This document shows, in pieces, positions 10,085 through 18,750 of a stretch of DNA of 52,086 nt. The notes under the pieces are model-generated. The model was given only the letters and a program-made list of their open reading frames with translations, ran no database searches and was not told the DNA's origin. The stretch comes from Porticoccus sp965660005 (GTDB taxonomy: Bacteria; Pseudomonadota; Gammaproteobacteria; Pseudomonadales; Porticoccaceae), in the NCBI RefSeq assembly GCF_965660005.1, contig NZ_CBFHYF010000012.1:1-52086 (forward strand). The letters are read 5' to 3'. Numbering within the stretch: position 1 is the stretch's first letter; each line of letters opens with the position of its first letter. The position numbers were made by a program, and so were the translations under genes.

Positions 10085-10123
10085 GAGTAACACTTAATTT
10101 ATTTAACACGGGCGTGCATCGTT

Positions 10124-11554
10124 ATGAGCATTAAACAGATCAAGATAAGTGTTGAAGACATCACTATGGGGATGTATGTTTCATGTCTTGACCGTCCGTG
10201 GAGCCAGACACCCTTTCCTATCCAGGGCCTCCTTGTTAAAAGTCCCAAGGAAATCAGCTCCCTGCGCAACTATTGTGACTATGTGTATATTGATGTGACT
10301 AAAGGCTTAAGTCCTATCGAAGGAACGGCTACCTTCAATCAGTCGAAGAGTGCTGGGCGAAAAGTGTCATCCGGTTTTGTTTCAAAAGGCCTGGGTTCGG
10401 CCGCCGATGTCACAGAGGTATCACCCATTGAAGTCAAGCGTGGTGTCTATCGTCAGCAGGTCTCTCTTGCCAGTGAAGTTGAACATGCGGAAAAAGCATT
10501 GTTGCAATTGCGTGGCCAATTTACCCTGGCGGCAAAGCAAATCGTCAAAGGTCGTGAATTTGATTATCAGGGCTTGAAAGATTCTGTAGCCGATATGGTC
10601 AACAGCGTTGTCAGGTGCCCTGATGCCTTTACCTGGTTGCTGCGGCTTCGTCTCAAGGACCAGCACAGCCATGATCACAGCATGCGTTCCGCGTTGTGGG
10701 CAGTACAATTTGCCCGTTTTGTGGGTATGCCCAAAGATCAGATGTCGGTGCTATGCCTCGGGACCCTGTTGAAGGATATCGGCAAAATCAAACTGCCAAA
10801 CGCATTGCTTCGCAAAAAAAAACGTACACCGGAAGAAGTCGCTGAATATCAAAAATTTGTCGAATATGGCGTTGAAATGTTACGCAGTAGTAATGTTGAG
10901 CCACGGGTTGTATCTGTAGTGCGTTTTCACTGCGAACGACATGATGGGACTGGGTTTCCCGAGGGATTGCGCGGCGGAAAAATTCCTCTGCTGGCCAGAA
11001 TTGCCGGCATCGCGACGACCTATGATGCCATTTCCAATCCTCGTGAAGCCGAGGAGCCGGTAGCGCCATCCAGGGCCGTCAGTCTGCTCTACAATCTGCG
11101 GGATAAAAAGTTTCAGGACGATCTGGTGGTACAGTTTATCCAGTCGATCGGCCTCTACCCCACCGGTACTCTGGTGGAGTTGACCACAGGAGATGTCGGT
11201 ATTGTTGTGGAGCAACATGCAGAGTCCCGTTTAACACCGAAGGTTGCCGTGTTGGATCAGCAAAAAGCACAGGCTTCAGGTGCCTATATTCTGGTTGACC
11301 TTAAAGATGAGGATCTATCGCGGAGAATTCTGGAGAAAAGCGGCCGGTCAAAAGCCAAATCCGTTTCCAAACTGGCTATTGCGAGAGATCTTGATTTGTC
11401 GGGTTACGATGTGGATATCGCCGCAGTCAGCAGCATTTTTATGAAGAGTGCCCAAATGGTCCTGGAGACGGCCGTTTCTGATAGCGTTGGGGATGAAACG
11501 CCGGTTCGTCAGGGTGGATTTTATGCCAATATTCGGGATCGGTTTCGTCTCTGA
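10124..11554 (+). CDS. Degenerate HD-GYP domain protein with N-terminal DUF3391
   Basis: Cyclic-di-GMP phosphodiesterase family by fold. The 476-residue protein has a DUF3391-like N-terminus (about 3-140), an HD-GYP domain (about 160-340) and a C-terminal extension ending in an unrelated tail. Several catalytic metal ligands are replaced. The HD dyad is Lys217-Asp218 (LLKDIGK). The next His is Phe245 (QKFVEYG). The HH pair is His269-Cys270. The late Asp of the VADxYDA motif is Thr298 (IATTYDA). GYP is GFP at 277-279, a mild change. The likely role is a c-di-GMP sensor or protein adaptor rather than an enzyme (inference). It stands alone between hemE and the convergent psd, with its own terminator. 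Confidence 0.85.
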   Translation: MSIKQIKISVEDITMGMYVSCLDRPWSQTPFPIQGLLVKSPKEISSLRNYCDYVYIDVTKGLSPIEGTATFNQSKSAGRKVSSGFVSKGLGSAADVTEVSPIEVKRGVYRQQVSLASEVEHAEKALLQLRGQFTLAAKQIVKGREFDYQGLKDSVADMVNSVVRCPDAFTWLLRLRLKDQHSHDHSMRSALWAVQFARFVGMPKDQMSVLCLGTLLKDIGKIKLPNALLRKKKRTPEEVAEYQKFVEYGVEMLRSSNVEPRVVSVVRFHCERHDGTGFPEGLRGGKIPLLARIAGIATTYDAISNPREAEEPVAPSRAVSLLYNLRDKKFQDDLVVQFIQSIGLYPTGTLVELTTGDVGIVVEQHAESRLTPKVAVLDQQKAQASGAYILVDLKDEDLSRRILEKSGRSKAKSVSKLAIARDLDLSGYDVDIAAVSSIFMKSAQMVLETAVSDSVGDETPVRQGGFYANIRDRFRL

Positions 11555-11574
11555 TAGATCGTGGGATTGTATTT

Positions 11575-11604
11575 GGGTCGGCTCAGTGCTGGCCCATTTT
11601 TTTT
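11575..11604 (+). terminator. Rho-independent terminator of the HD-GYP gene
   Basis: An eight-base-pair stem with two G-U pairs (11575-11582 with 11588-11595) and a five-base loop is followed by eight T at 11597-11604. The loop and distal arm overlap the last codons of psd on the other strand. The minus strand has no T tract, so it acts in the plus direction only. Confidence 0.8.
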
Positions 11605-12419
11605 CCCACAAGAATCGTGGTTGCCGGGATGCAGTCGTCTTCCCAAGTCACAGAATTTTCTTCAAACAATAAAATAACAGTTGAGCCAAATTTGAATCGG
11701 CCCATTTCCTCCCCTTTTTTGAGAGTCCACTGGCCTTCAGCAAACTGCGCTGTGTTCATTTTTGCCGGGGTATAGTTCCCCCACACAGTTTCTATGCCTG
11801 CTACCAGCATGGCCCCCACCATTACAACAGCGCAGCGTCCTATTTCTGTATTAAAAAAACTCACCAGTCGTTCATTTTTGGCAAAAAGACCATCGATATG
11901 GCTTGTTGTCGTTGTATTGACAGAAAATAGTTTTCCAGGGATGTATCGGCAGTAATCCAGTGTTCCGCTAACAGGCATATGTACTCGGTGGTAGTCTCTT
12001 GGAGACAGGTAAACAGTTGCAAAATGCCCATTCATGAAATCGGTGCTTTGCTCGCCCAGTAACTCGTCCACTGAAAAGTGTTTACCTTTGGCTTGAAAAA
12101 TATCTCCCTGAGTGATTTTTCCCAGCTGACTGATGGTGCCATCAGCTGGCGAGACAACGCTTCCCGGGGTGGTATCAATTGGCCGCGATCCGGATTTTAG
12201 TGAGCGGGTGAAAAATGCATTGAAACTGGCGTAGTCATTTTCGGAGCTATAAGCCGCTTCCGCCATATTGACGCTATAAGTTTTAATAAAATGTCGGATA
12301 AGCAGGTTTTTTGTCCGGGGGTTTGTGCTTTCGGCCAGTTTTGACAGAAGCCGGGACACCTGATGATGGGGAACCAGCCGTTGCAGGGCAACAAACCACT
12401 CGGCAAGGAAATCATTCAC
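11583..12419 (-). CDS. psd: Phosphatidylserine decarboxylase proenzyme
   Basis: Membrane-associated enzyme that makes phosphatidylethanolamine from phosphatidylserine. The 278-residue proenzyme has the self-cleavage motif Gly-Ser-Thr in RFKFGSTVILL. Ser246 would become the pyruvoyl group of the small alpha chain. The usual LGST is FGST here. HFATVYLSPRDYHRVHMPV is the conserved catalytic His region. The start is GTG at 12419, overlapping the rhdA stop by four bases (GTGA), with AAGG a few bases upstream. It is the last gene of rsgA-rhdA-psd. Confidence 0.95.
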   Translation of the reverse strand: MNDFLAEWFVALQRLVPHHQVSRLLSKLAESTNPRTKNLLIRHFIKTYSVNMAEAAYSSENDYASFNAFFTRSLKSGSRPIDTTPGSVVSPADGTISQLGKITQGDIFQAKGKHFSVDELLGEQSTDFMNGHFATVYLSPRDYHRVHMPVSGTLDYCRYIPGKLFSVNTTTTSHIDGLFAKNERLVSFFNTEIGRCAVVMVGAMLVAGIETVWGNYTPAKMNTAQFAEGQWTLKKGEEMGRFKFGSTVILLFEENSVTWEDDCIPATTILVGKKMGQH

Positions 12420-13225
12420 CGACCTTGCTCCACCGGTGTGTCAGGTCGATTTCCCCATTCCCACCAAGAGCCGTCATAGGCGCGAATGTCACTGAAACCC
12501 AGCAGGCGACCTATGAGGTAGGTAAAGCCGGAGCGGTGGTGTGACTGGCAGTGGGTGATGGTGGGTTTATCAGGAGAAATGCCTATTGTCGCCAGGTAGT
12601 CCAGCGCATCTTCCCGGATTCGCATATTGCGTTCGCGATCCATCAGGCTGGTCCACTCGCAATGAATCGCGCCGGGAATATGGCCGCCTTTTTCGGCCAT
12701 TATCTTTTCCCCCGTATATTCCTCCATACTGCGTGCATCCCAGATTTGTACGTCATCAGTATTCAGAGCCATGATTTGCTCGGCACTGATAATGGCAGCC
12801 CGATCAATGGTGGCCTCGAATTCGACCACATTGGGCGGAGGAGTTTCATTCGTGGTGGGGAAACCTTCCGCGTACCAGGCAATGAGCCCGCCGTTGAGGT
12901 ACGACCAGTTTTGATGACCAATAACATCCAGAGTCCAGATCAACCGGCCCGCCCAGCCACCACCCTCATCATCGTACACCACAACATGCTTATCGGGCGT
13001 CAGGCCGATTCGGCTAAACAACGCATTCAATTGCTGTGGGGAGGGCAATTTGTTGGGCCATGGCTGGCCGCCATTCATCAGTTCTTTGGTCGACACATGA
13101 ACAGCCCCGGGGATGTGTTTTCGGCTGTAAATTTCATCCTTGCAAACATCAATCAGCAGAATATCCGGTTGGTCAAGCAGTTCGATCAGTGACTCAGGTT
13201 CCAATAACTTGGCTATCTCAGGCAT
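12416..13225 (-). CDS. rhdA: Thiosulfate sulfurtransferase (rhodanese, RhdA/SseA type)
   Basis: Tandem two-domain rhodanese moving sulfane sulfur from thiosulfate or a similar donor to an acceptor. The inactive N-terminal rhodanese domain (VHVSTKELMNGGQPW region) is followed by the active domain. The active-site loop CQSHHRSG, Cys at residue 226 from the chosen start, closely resembles the RhdA loop of Pseudomonas and Azotobacter (known family feature). The C-terminus YDGSWWEWG is typical. I chose the ATG at 13225 (MPEIAKLL) because GGGGGTG lies just upstream; an ATG at 13264 would add 13 residues. The stop overlaps psd, implying translational coupling. Confidence 0.92.
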   Translation of the reverse strand: MPEIAKLLEPESLIELLDQPDILLIDVCKDEIYSRKHIPGAVHVSTKELMNGGQPWPNKLPSPQQLNALFSRIGLTPDKHVVVYDDEGGGWAGRLIWTLDVIGHQNWSYLNGGLIAWYAEGFPTTNETPPPNVVEFEATIDRAAIISAEQIMALNTDDVQIWDARSMEEYTGEKIMAEKGGHIPGAIHCEWTSLMDRERNMRIREDALDYLATIGISPDKPTITHCQSHHRSGFTYLIGRLLGFSDIRAYDGSWWEWGNRPDTPVEQGR

Positions 13226-13285
13226 ATTCACCCCCATTTCAGCGAGGCGCGATTGTAACATCAAAAACGTATGAATCCTTAATTG

Positions 13286-14296
13286 TCAGGTTGATTCGAG
13301 ACTCTGCAGGATGTGCTGATAGCTGCTAAAACGGGCTTTACTAATCTTGCCTGAATCGATGGCTTGGCGGAGGGCGCAACCGGGTTCCCCCTGATGTCGA
13401 CAATCGCGGAATTTACAGTGACCAAGAAAAGCCCTGAATTCCACAAATCCCTCTGCGATGGCATCTGGCTCCAGATGCCAAAGTCCAAACTCACGAATAC
13501 CCGGGGAATCAATCACCTCGCCGCCACTGGGTAGATGGAACAGTTGTGCGGTAGTGGTGGTATGTGTGCCTTTTACGGCATCCGATAGTGCCCCCACAGC
13601 GGCTTCCGCATCCGGGACGATCCTGTTCAGCAATGAAGATTTTCCCACGCCCGATTGCCCGACAAAGACACTGGTGCGGGTGCTCAAATAGTCTGTCAGT
13701 TTATCAATACCTTCTCCGGTATAGGCCGATACCAGCAGGCAGTAATACCCCAGCTTTCTGTAATCATTCATCAGACTGAGCAGCGTTTCGTGCTGATCCC
13801 CGGCAATAAGATCGCTTTTGTTCAGAATCAGAAAGGGTTGAATACGCTGGTGTTCAGCTGCGACCAGATAACGATCAATCAGGTTGGCATGTGGCTCCGG
13901 AAAGGGGGCAATGACAACAGCAATACAATCGACATTGGCCGCAACCGGTCGCAGTTTACCGCGGTTGTCGGGTCGGCAAAGTTCTGAGCTGCGCGGATGA
14001 ATCGCCACCACCACGCCATTGGATTCTCCATCCTGCCAAGTGACTCTGTCTCCGGTGACAATAGAGGGCAGGTTGGCACGCAAATAGCAGCGGCGCACTT
14101 CATCTCTGTGCTCATCGGACTCCACTAACACCCGCTTGCCATAACACGCAGTAATTCTGCCGGTTTGTTCGGAGTCAAGGCCCCCCGAAGTTGTTTGGCT
14201 CTCCGAAAGATCTGCCCTGTCAGTAGATGATTGGGCTCGACGCTGGTTTTCCAGTATTCGGCGGCTTTGTTGTTTGGTTAAATGACGCTTGGACAA
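13286..14296 (-). CDS. rsgA: Ribosome small subunit biogenesis GTPase RsgA
   Basis: Circularly permuted GTPase that checks late 30S maturation. An N-terminal OB fold is followed by GTPase motifs in permuted order: G4 LNKSD, G1 GQSGVGKSSLLN, G3 DSPGIREFG. A C-terminal zinc site follows (CKFRDCRHQGEPGC). The start is best placed at a TTG at 14296 giving SKRHLTKQQSRR, which matches the family N-terminus. AAGGAG (14302-14307, minus strand) is at ideal spacing. The frame is open upstream to an ATG at 14365, but that would add 23 residues not seen in homologues. It starts the rsgA-rhdA-psd unit and diverges from the MscS-like gene. Confidence 0.95.
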   Translation of the reverse strand: MSKRHLTKQQSRRILENQRRAQSSTDRADLSESQTTSGGLDSEQTGRITACYGKRVLVESDEHRDEVRRCYLRANLPSIVTGDRVTWQDGESNGVVVAIHPRSSELCRPDNRGKLRPVAANVDCIAVVIAPFPEPHANLIDRYLVAAEHQRIQPFLILNKSDLIAGDQHETLLSLMNDYRKLGYYCLLVSAYTGEGIDKLTDYLSTRTSVFVGQSGVGKSSLLNRIVPDAEAAVGALSDAVKGTHTTTTAQLFHLPSGGEVIDSPGIREFGLWHLEPDAIAEGFVEFRAFLGHCKFRDCRHQGEPGCALRQAIDSGKISKARFSSYQHILQSLEST

Positions 14297-14365
14297 TACG
14301 TCTCCTTTTCTTGCGCGAAGAGCCGTGGTGATTGGCTGGCTTAGTTGCCCCGGAGGATATAGCAT

Positions 14366-15457
14366 ATGTTCAACTGGGGACAGGCACCAGAGATGATTGA
14401 TTTTCAGGAAATTTACCAGTCACTGGCGGGTTTTATCCCGTTGCTGGGAACATTGGCTGTCGTGATTTCGGGACTGTGGTTCGCCAATTGGCTACTGTTG
14501 CGACGCACGGGATTGTCCACTGAGTCCAGGCTTCCCGGCCAGGTAACCATGTTGGCACTGACGGCGCTTGCACTGGTAGTTATTATTCTGGTCTTGCCCG
14601 TGAGCGAATCCACCCGTGGTGATCTGCTAAGCCTGCTGGGGCTGCTGTTGTCTGTAGTGGTGGCGATTTCTTCGACAACCTTTGTTGCCAATGCCATGGC
14701 CGGTTTGATGCTCAGGGCGGTGAAAAGCTTTCATCACGGCGACTTTATTCGCGCCGGTGAGCATTTTGGCCGGGTTACTGAACGGGGTTTGTTTCACACC
14801 GAAATACAGTCTGAAGACCGTGATCTGATTACCCTGCCTAACCTGTTTCTGGCGGCTAACCCGGTTATTGTCATACGCTCTTCCGGCACCATTATTTCCT
14901 GTGATCTGTCGCTGGGCTACGATGTCCCCCATTATAAAATTGAGCCTCTGCTCAAGGAAGCTGCCTTGGCAGCAGAGCTGGAGGAACCATTTCTGCAGAT
15001 TCTCGCTCTTGGTGACTTTTCCGTCAGTTATCGTATTTCCGGTTACTACGAAGAGGTAAAGCATCTGCTGACAATGCGCAGCAGGTTGCGTCGCGAGGTA
15101 TTGGATAAACTCCACGGCGCCGATATCGAGATTGTGTCCCCGGCGTTCATGAATCAGCGTCAGTTCAATAATGGCGAAAGATTTATGGCACCCGCCAGGC
15201 AGGCTGTTTCCGTAGAACCATCGGAGACGGCACCGGAAGCCATTATTTTTGACAAGGCCGATCGCGCAGAGAAGATCGGCACCCTGGAGCATGAAATTGA
15301 GGAGACAACAGAAAAAATCAAAGTACTGAAAGGTCAGCTTCAGGGATCGGATGATTCGGAAGCGAACCAGCTCAATGCCGAAATCAGCCGTAGCGAGGAG
15401 CGTCTTGCTAATCTTGAAAATATAATCCGCATAGCAAAAGAAAAACCTCATGAATGA
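14366..15457 (+). CDS. MscS-family small-conductance mechanosensitive channel-like protein
   Basis: Inner-membrane protein of 363 residues. Hydrophobic segments lie at about 18-40, 56-77 and 86-115; the last is Ala/Gly/Ser-rich like the MscS pore helix TM3. The MscS beta domain follows, with the signature pattern FHHGDFIRAGEHFGRV and LPNLF. The C-terminal 60 residues are a charged, predicted coiled coil (EHEIEETTEKIKVLKGQL), unusual for a minimal MscS. GGAGG lies nine bases before the ATG. It occupies the orn/rsgA neighbourhood, where Pseudomonas carries motAB. The reading frame overlaps orn by eight bases. Channel gating is inferred from family only. Confidence 0.85.
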   Translation: MFNWGQAPEMIDFQEIYQSLAGFIPLLGTLAVVISGLWFANWLLLRRTGLSTESRLPGQVTMLALTALALVVIILVLPVSESTRGDLLSLLGLLLSVVVAISSTTFVANAMAGLMLRAVKSFHHGDFIRAGEHFGRVTERGLFHTEIQSEDRDLITLPNLFLAANPVIVIRSSGTIISCDLSLGYDVPHYKIEPLLKEAALAAELEEPFLQILALGDFSVSYRISGYYEEVKHLLTMRSRLRREVLDKLHGADIEIVSPAFMNQRQFNNGERFMAPARQAVSVEPSETAPEAIIFDKADRAEKIGTLEHEIEETTEKIKVLKGQLQGSDDSEANQLNAEISRSEERLANLENIIRIAKEKPHE

Positions 15458-16025
15458 TACGACGATAGCCAGACACCCCCTCAACTTGATCTGGATAGAT
15501 CTGGAAATGACGGGGCTTGATACCGATACAGACGCGATTATCGAGATCGCCACACTCGTCACCGACAAGGACCTGAATGTTCTGGCAGAGGGCCCGGTGA
15601 TGGCCATTCATCAACCGGAAGCCATACTGGCGGGGATGGATGAATGGAATACACGTCAGCATGGCCAGTCGGGTTTGACAGGGCGGGTGCGCAACAGTAC
15701 AGCGACGCTGGCAGAGGCGGAGCAGACGACCATTGCCTTTTTGAAGCAGTTTGTGGATGAGCGGCAATCACCGATGTGTGGCAACTCTATCTGTCAGGAC
15801 CGCCGTTTTCTGGCGAGACAGATGCCGTTGCTGGAGGCCTTTTTCCACTATCGCAATCTGGATGTCAGCAGTGTGAAGGAAATTATCAGACGCTGGCGGC
15901 CGGAGTTGATGAAAGGTTTCAGTAAACAGAGCTCACATCTGGCCATGGCGGACATCAAGGACTCCATTGCCGAGCTGGCCTACTACCGGGATGTTTTTTT
16001 TATTATGGAATCGGAAACGAAATAA
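15450..16025 (+). CDS. orn: Oligoribonuclease
   Basis: 3'-5' exoribonuclease that degrades 2-5 nucleotide RNAs and pGpG, the first product of c-di-GMP breakdown. The protein has 191 residues. DEDDh motifs are visible: Asp17 and Glu19 in WIDLEMTGLD, Asp in GNSICQDRRFL, and HLAMADIKDS with the catalytic His and Asp. The ATG lies inside the end of the MscS-like gene (eight-base overlap), suggesting coupled translation. It converges on queG with a 50-base gap showing no clear terminator. Confidence 0.97.
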   Translation: MNDTTIARHPLNLIWIDLEMTGLDTDTDAIIEIATLVTDKDLNVLAEGPVMAIHQPEAILAGMDEWNTRQHGQSGLTGRVRNSTATLAEAEQTTIAFLKQFVDERQSPMCGNSICQDRRFLARQMPLLEAFFHYRNLDVSSVKEIIRRWRPELMKGFSKQSSHLAMADIKDSIAELAYYRDVFFIMESETK

Positions 16026-16075
16026 CAAATATTCCTGTCGCGTGGAATGTTCTGATTTTCATCCAGAAACACACC

Positions 16076-17188
16076 TCATGTATTGACGGTGTTAGTGATC
16101 TTTCGTTTGCGTCTTTTCTGTTTCTGATGTTGTCCCAAAGCCCACTCCACATGCTCTCTCACCAGTGCAGAGGCATGTGACGCACGGCTTTGCAGGGCGC
16201 TGACCACTTTGTCCGAGGTGGGTGCGTTGCCGAGGCCAACGGCCAGGTTCCTGAGCCAGCCCTGATAACCCACTCGCCGTATGGGTGATCCTTCGGTCTT
16301 CTTGAGAAACTCCTGTTCACTCCATAAAAACAGCTCGGCGAGTTCACTGTTGTCCAGATTGTGTCGGGGGGTGAAATCTTTTTCGTCACTCAATGACGCC
16401 GCTTTGTTCCAGGGACAGACGGCCTGACAGTCATCACAGCCGAATACCCGGTTGCCCATCGGTTCGCGAAATTCCTCCGGAATGCTGCCCTTTTGCTCTA
16501 TGGTGAGATAGGAGATACAGCGTCGCGCATCCAGTACATAGGGCGCCGGAAATGCGTTGGTCGGACAGACTTTCAGGCAGGCCTGGCAGTCCCCGCATTG
16601 ATCTGTCTCGCTGGATTGATCCACCGGTAATGGTAGGCTGGTATAGATTTCTCCAAGAAAAAACCAGGAGCCGGCCTGGCTGTTGATTACCAGAGTGTGT
16701 TTGCCCATCCAACCCAGCCCGGCTTTCACGGCGAGGGGTTTCTCCATGACAGGGGCGCTGTCGACAAAGGGGCGTTGTACCACGGTTCCCGGCACGGCGT
16801 TCTCGATTTCTTTGCTGAGCGTTGTCAGCCGATTGCGGATCAGTTTGTGATAGTCCCGGCCCAGCGCGTATCGGGAGATGTAGGCTTTGCTCTCATCTTT
16901 CAGCGTCGCGATCATATTGCTGTTATCTGTCAGATAGTCCATTCTGACCGTGATCACACAAAGTGTGCCGGGAAGTAATTGTTCCGGATGGTAGCGCTTC
17001 TCACCGTGCTCACTCATCCAGCGCATCTCTCCCTGGTGACCCGCCGCCAGCCAGTCATTCAGCCGGCGTCCAGTTTCTGACAAACCCGTGTCGGTGATCG
17101 CCACTTGCTGAAAACCCAGCTTCCTGCCCCAGTCTTTTATGTCCAGGGCAAGTTGTGTGTAATCGATCTCGGTTGTTTCGCTGTACAT
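16076..17188 (-). CDS. queG: Epoxyqueuosine reductase
   Basis: Cobalamin- and Fe-S-dependent enzyme reducing epoxyqueuosine to queuosine at the wobble base of GUN-anticodon tRNAs. The protein has 370 residues. Two 4Fe-4S sites are visible: CGDCQACLKVCPTNAF and CDDCQAVCPWN. An N-terminal DUF1730 region (about 60-140) precedes them. A C-terminal HEAT-like segment (SALVREHVEWALGQH) is followed by a very basic tail (QKRRKRKI). The ATG is at 17188, divergent from nnr with a 65-base gap. Confidence 0.96.
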   Translation of the reverse strand: MYSETTEIDYTQLALDIKDWGRKLGFQQVAITDTGLSETGRRLNDWLAAGHQGEMRWMSEHGEKRYHPEQLLPGTLCVITVRMDYLTDNSNMIATLKDESKAYISRYALGRDYHKLIRNRLTTLSKEIENAVPGTVVQRPFVDSAPVMEKPLAVKAGLGWMGKHTLVINSQAGSWFFLGEIYTSLPLPVDQSSETDQCGDCQACLKVCPTNAFPAPYVLDARRCISYLTIEQKGSIPEEFREPMGNRVFGCDDCQAVCPWNKAASLSDEKDFTPRHNLDNSELAELFLWSEQEFLKKTEGSPIRRVGYQGWLRNLAVGLGNAPTSDKVVSALQSRASHASALVREHVEWALGQHQKQKRRKRKITNTVNT

Positions 17189-17214
17189 AGTCGAACGGCC
17201 GTGGTCAGTTGACG

Positions 17215-17220
17215 TATAAT
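17215..17220 (+). promoter_or_regulatory. Candidate -10 element upstream of nnr
   Basis: A perfect TATAAT lies in the queG/nnr divergent gap. No good -35 is seen at 17 bases. Transcription would begin near 17227, downstream of the far-upstream TTG at 17209. This supports ATG 17254 as the nnr start. Confidence 0.5.
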
Positions 17221-17253
17221 TTTGCCAGATATTCTCGGGATAATCGGTATTTT

Positions 17254-18750
17254 ATGCACCAGAATTTGCCAGTGTCATTGTTTACTACCGAACAGGTGCG
17301 CCGGTTGGATCAGGCTGTCATTCGGAGCGGTATCCCCGGCATTAAATTAATGAAGCGGGCAGGTTATGCCGCGTTCCAGAAAATTCTCAGTTACTGGCCG
17401 GGAAAGCCGTTGACGGTGTTCTGTGGTTCAGGAAATAACGGTGGTGATGGCTATATTGTCGCGGCCCTGGCAGCCGAGGGTCGGCTACCTGTTCGGGTAG
17501 TTCAGCTGAACTCGCCGGGAAAACTCCACGGTGATGCGCGCACAGCATTTCAGTACGCCCGCGATGCGGGTGTGCCGATGGTGCCGTTCAGTGATTGTCT
17601 TGACCTGTCGACGGGCGTGGTTGTGGATGCAATGTTGGGCACCGGGTTTTCCGGTGAGGTTCGCGAGCCATTTGCGCAGGCGATTCGATTGATCAACCAA
17701 AGCGGTTTGCCAGTTGTCGCGTTGGATGTTCCCTCGGGACTTTGCGCGAATACGGGTGCTGCCAATGAACCTGCTGTCGAGGCAAACCTCACAGTTACCT
17801 TTATCGCACTGAAACAGGGGTTATTCACTGGCCGGGGGCCCGCGCTCTGCGGGGAATTGGTTTGCAGTGATCTGCGTGTTTCCGAGCAGATTCTGGCGAC
17901 AGAGCCTCACCCGGCCTGTCGTCTGGAGCTGGACCCCCTGAGGGCGACGTTGCTGGTGCCCCGTCGACGCGATGCTCACAAGGGAGATTTTGGTCATGTG
18001 CTGATCATTGGCGGTGACCACGGTTTTGGTGGCGCGGTTAGTATGGTTGCCGAAGCTGCATTGAGGGTGGGGGCGGGGCTGGTGAGCGTTGCTACCCGAC
18101 CCGAACATGTTGCAGCGCTATTGGGGCGTCGACCCGAGTTGATGGTTCGCGGTGTGACCTCGGGGCAACTGTTGTTGCCATTGCTGGCTCGTGCCACCGT
18201 ATTGGTTGTGGGCCCCGGTCTTGGGCGTTCGCCCTGGTCCGAGCAACTGTTGCAACAGGCGTTGGCTGCGCAGCTGCCAATGATCCTGGATGCCGACGCA
18301 CTGAATATCCTCAGTGAAGGTCGGTTGGCACCACGCCATTTGTCATCAAACTGGATAATCACCCCCCACCCCGGTGAGGCTGCGAGATTGCTGGGTATTA
18401 CGGTGCAGGACATTGAAGCCGACCGGTTCGCTGCCGTGCGGGCCCTGCAGAAAATATTTCAATGCGCGGTTGTCCTGAAAGGGGCCGGTTCACTGGTGTG
18501 CCATGATCCCGGCTTGCCAGTGGGTGTTTGTAGCGGCGGCAATCCGGGCATGGCCAGTGGCGGCATGGGCGATATCCTGAGTGGTATTGTTGGCGGGTTG
18601 GTTGCCCAACAGTTGTCCCCTGACAAAGCATTGCCGCTGGCCGTGTGTCTGCATGCCGAGGCCGCTGATCGAGCGGCAGCGGATGGCGGCGAACGCGGCA
18701 TATTGGCTACGGACCTGCTGGGTCAGCTGCGGCAGTTGGTGAATCCATGA
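17254..18750 (+). CDS. nnr: Bifunctional NAD(P)H-hydrate epimerase / ADP-dependent dehydratase
   Basis: Repairs damaged NAD(P)H hydrates. The N-terminal YjeF_N epimerase domain (about 10-215) carries VFCGSGNNGGDGYIVA and VVDAMLGTGFSGEV. The C-terminal ribokinase-like dehydratase (about 225-495) carries the signatures GDFGHVLIIGGDHGFGG, WIITPHPGEAARLLG and NPGMASGGMGDILSGI. I chose the ATG at 17254 over a TTG at 17209 because a TATAAT lies between them. The stop overlaps tsaE by four bases (ATGA), as in the conserved nnr-tsaE-amiB-mutL order. Confidence 0.95.
   Translation: MHQNLPVSLFTTEQVRRLDQAVIRSGIPGIKLMKRAGYAAFQKILSYWPGKPLTVFCGSGNNGGDGYIVAALAAEGRLPVRVVQLNSPGKLHGDARTAFQYARDAGVPMVPFSDCLDLSTGVVVDAMLGTGFSGEVREPFAQAIRLINQSGLPVVALDVPSGLCANTGAANEPAVEANLTVTFIALKQGLFTGRGPALCGELVCSDLRVSEQILATEPHPACRLELDPLRATLLVPRRRDAHKGDFGHVLIIGGDHGFGGAVSMVAEAALRVGAGLVSVATRPEHVAALLGRRPELMVRGVTSGQLLLPLLARATVLVVGPGLGRSPWSEQLLQQALAAQLPMILDADALNILSEGRLAPRHLSSNWIITPHPGEAARLLGITVQDIEADRFAAVRALQKIFQCAVVLKGAGSLVCHDPGLPVGVCSGGNPGMASGGMGDILSGIVGGLVAQQLSPDKALPLAVCLHAEAADRAAADGGERGILATDLLGQLRQLVNP

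Noticed and set aside
14627..15607. Open frame of 326 codons opposite the MscS-like and orn genes
   Set aside because: Low-complexity, Cys/Leu-rich translation with no domain; both sense genes are conserved.
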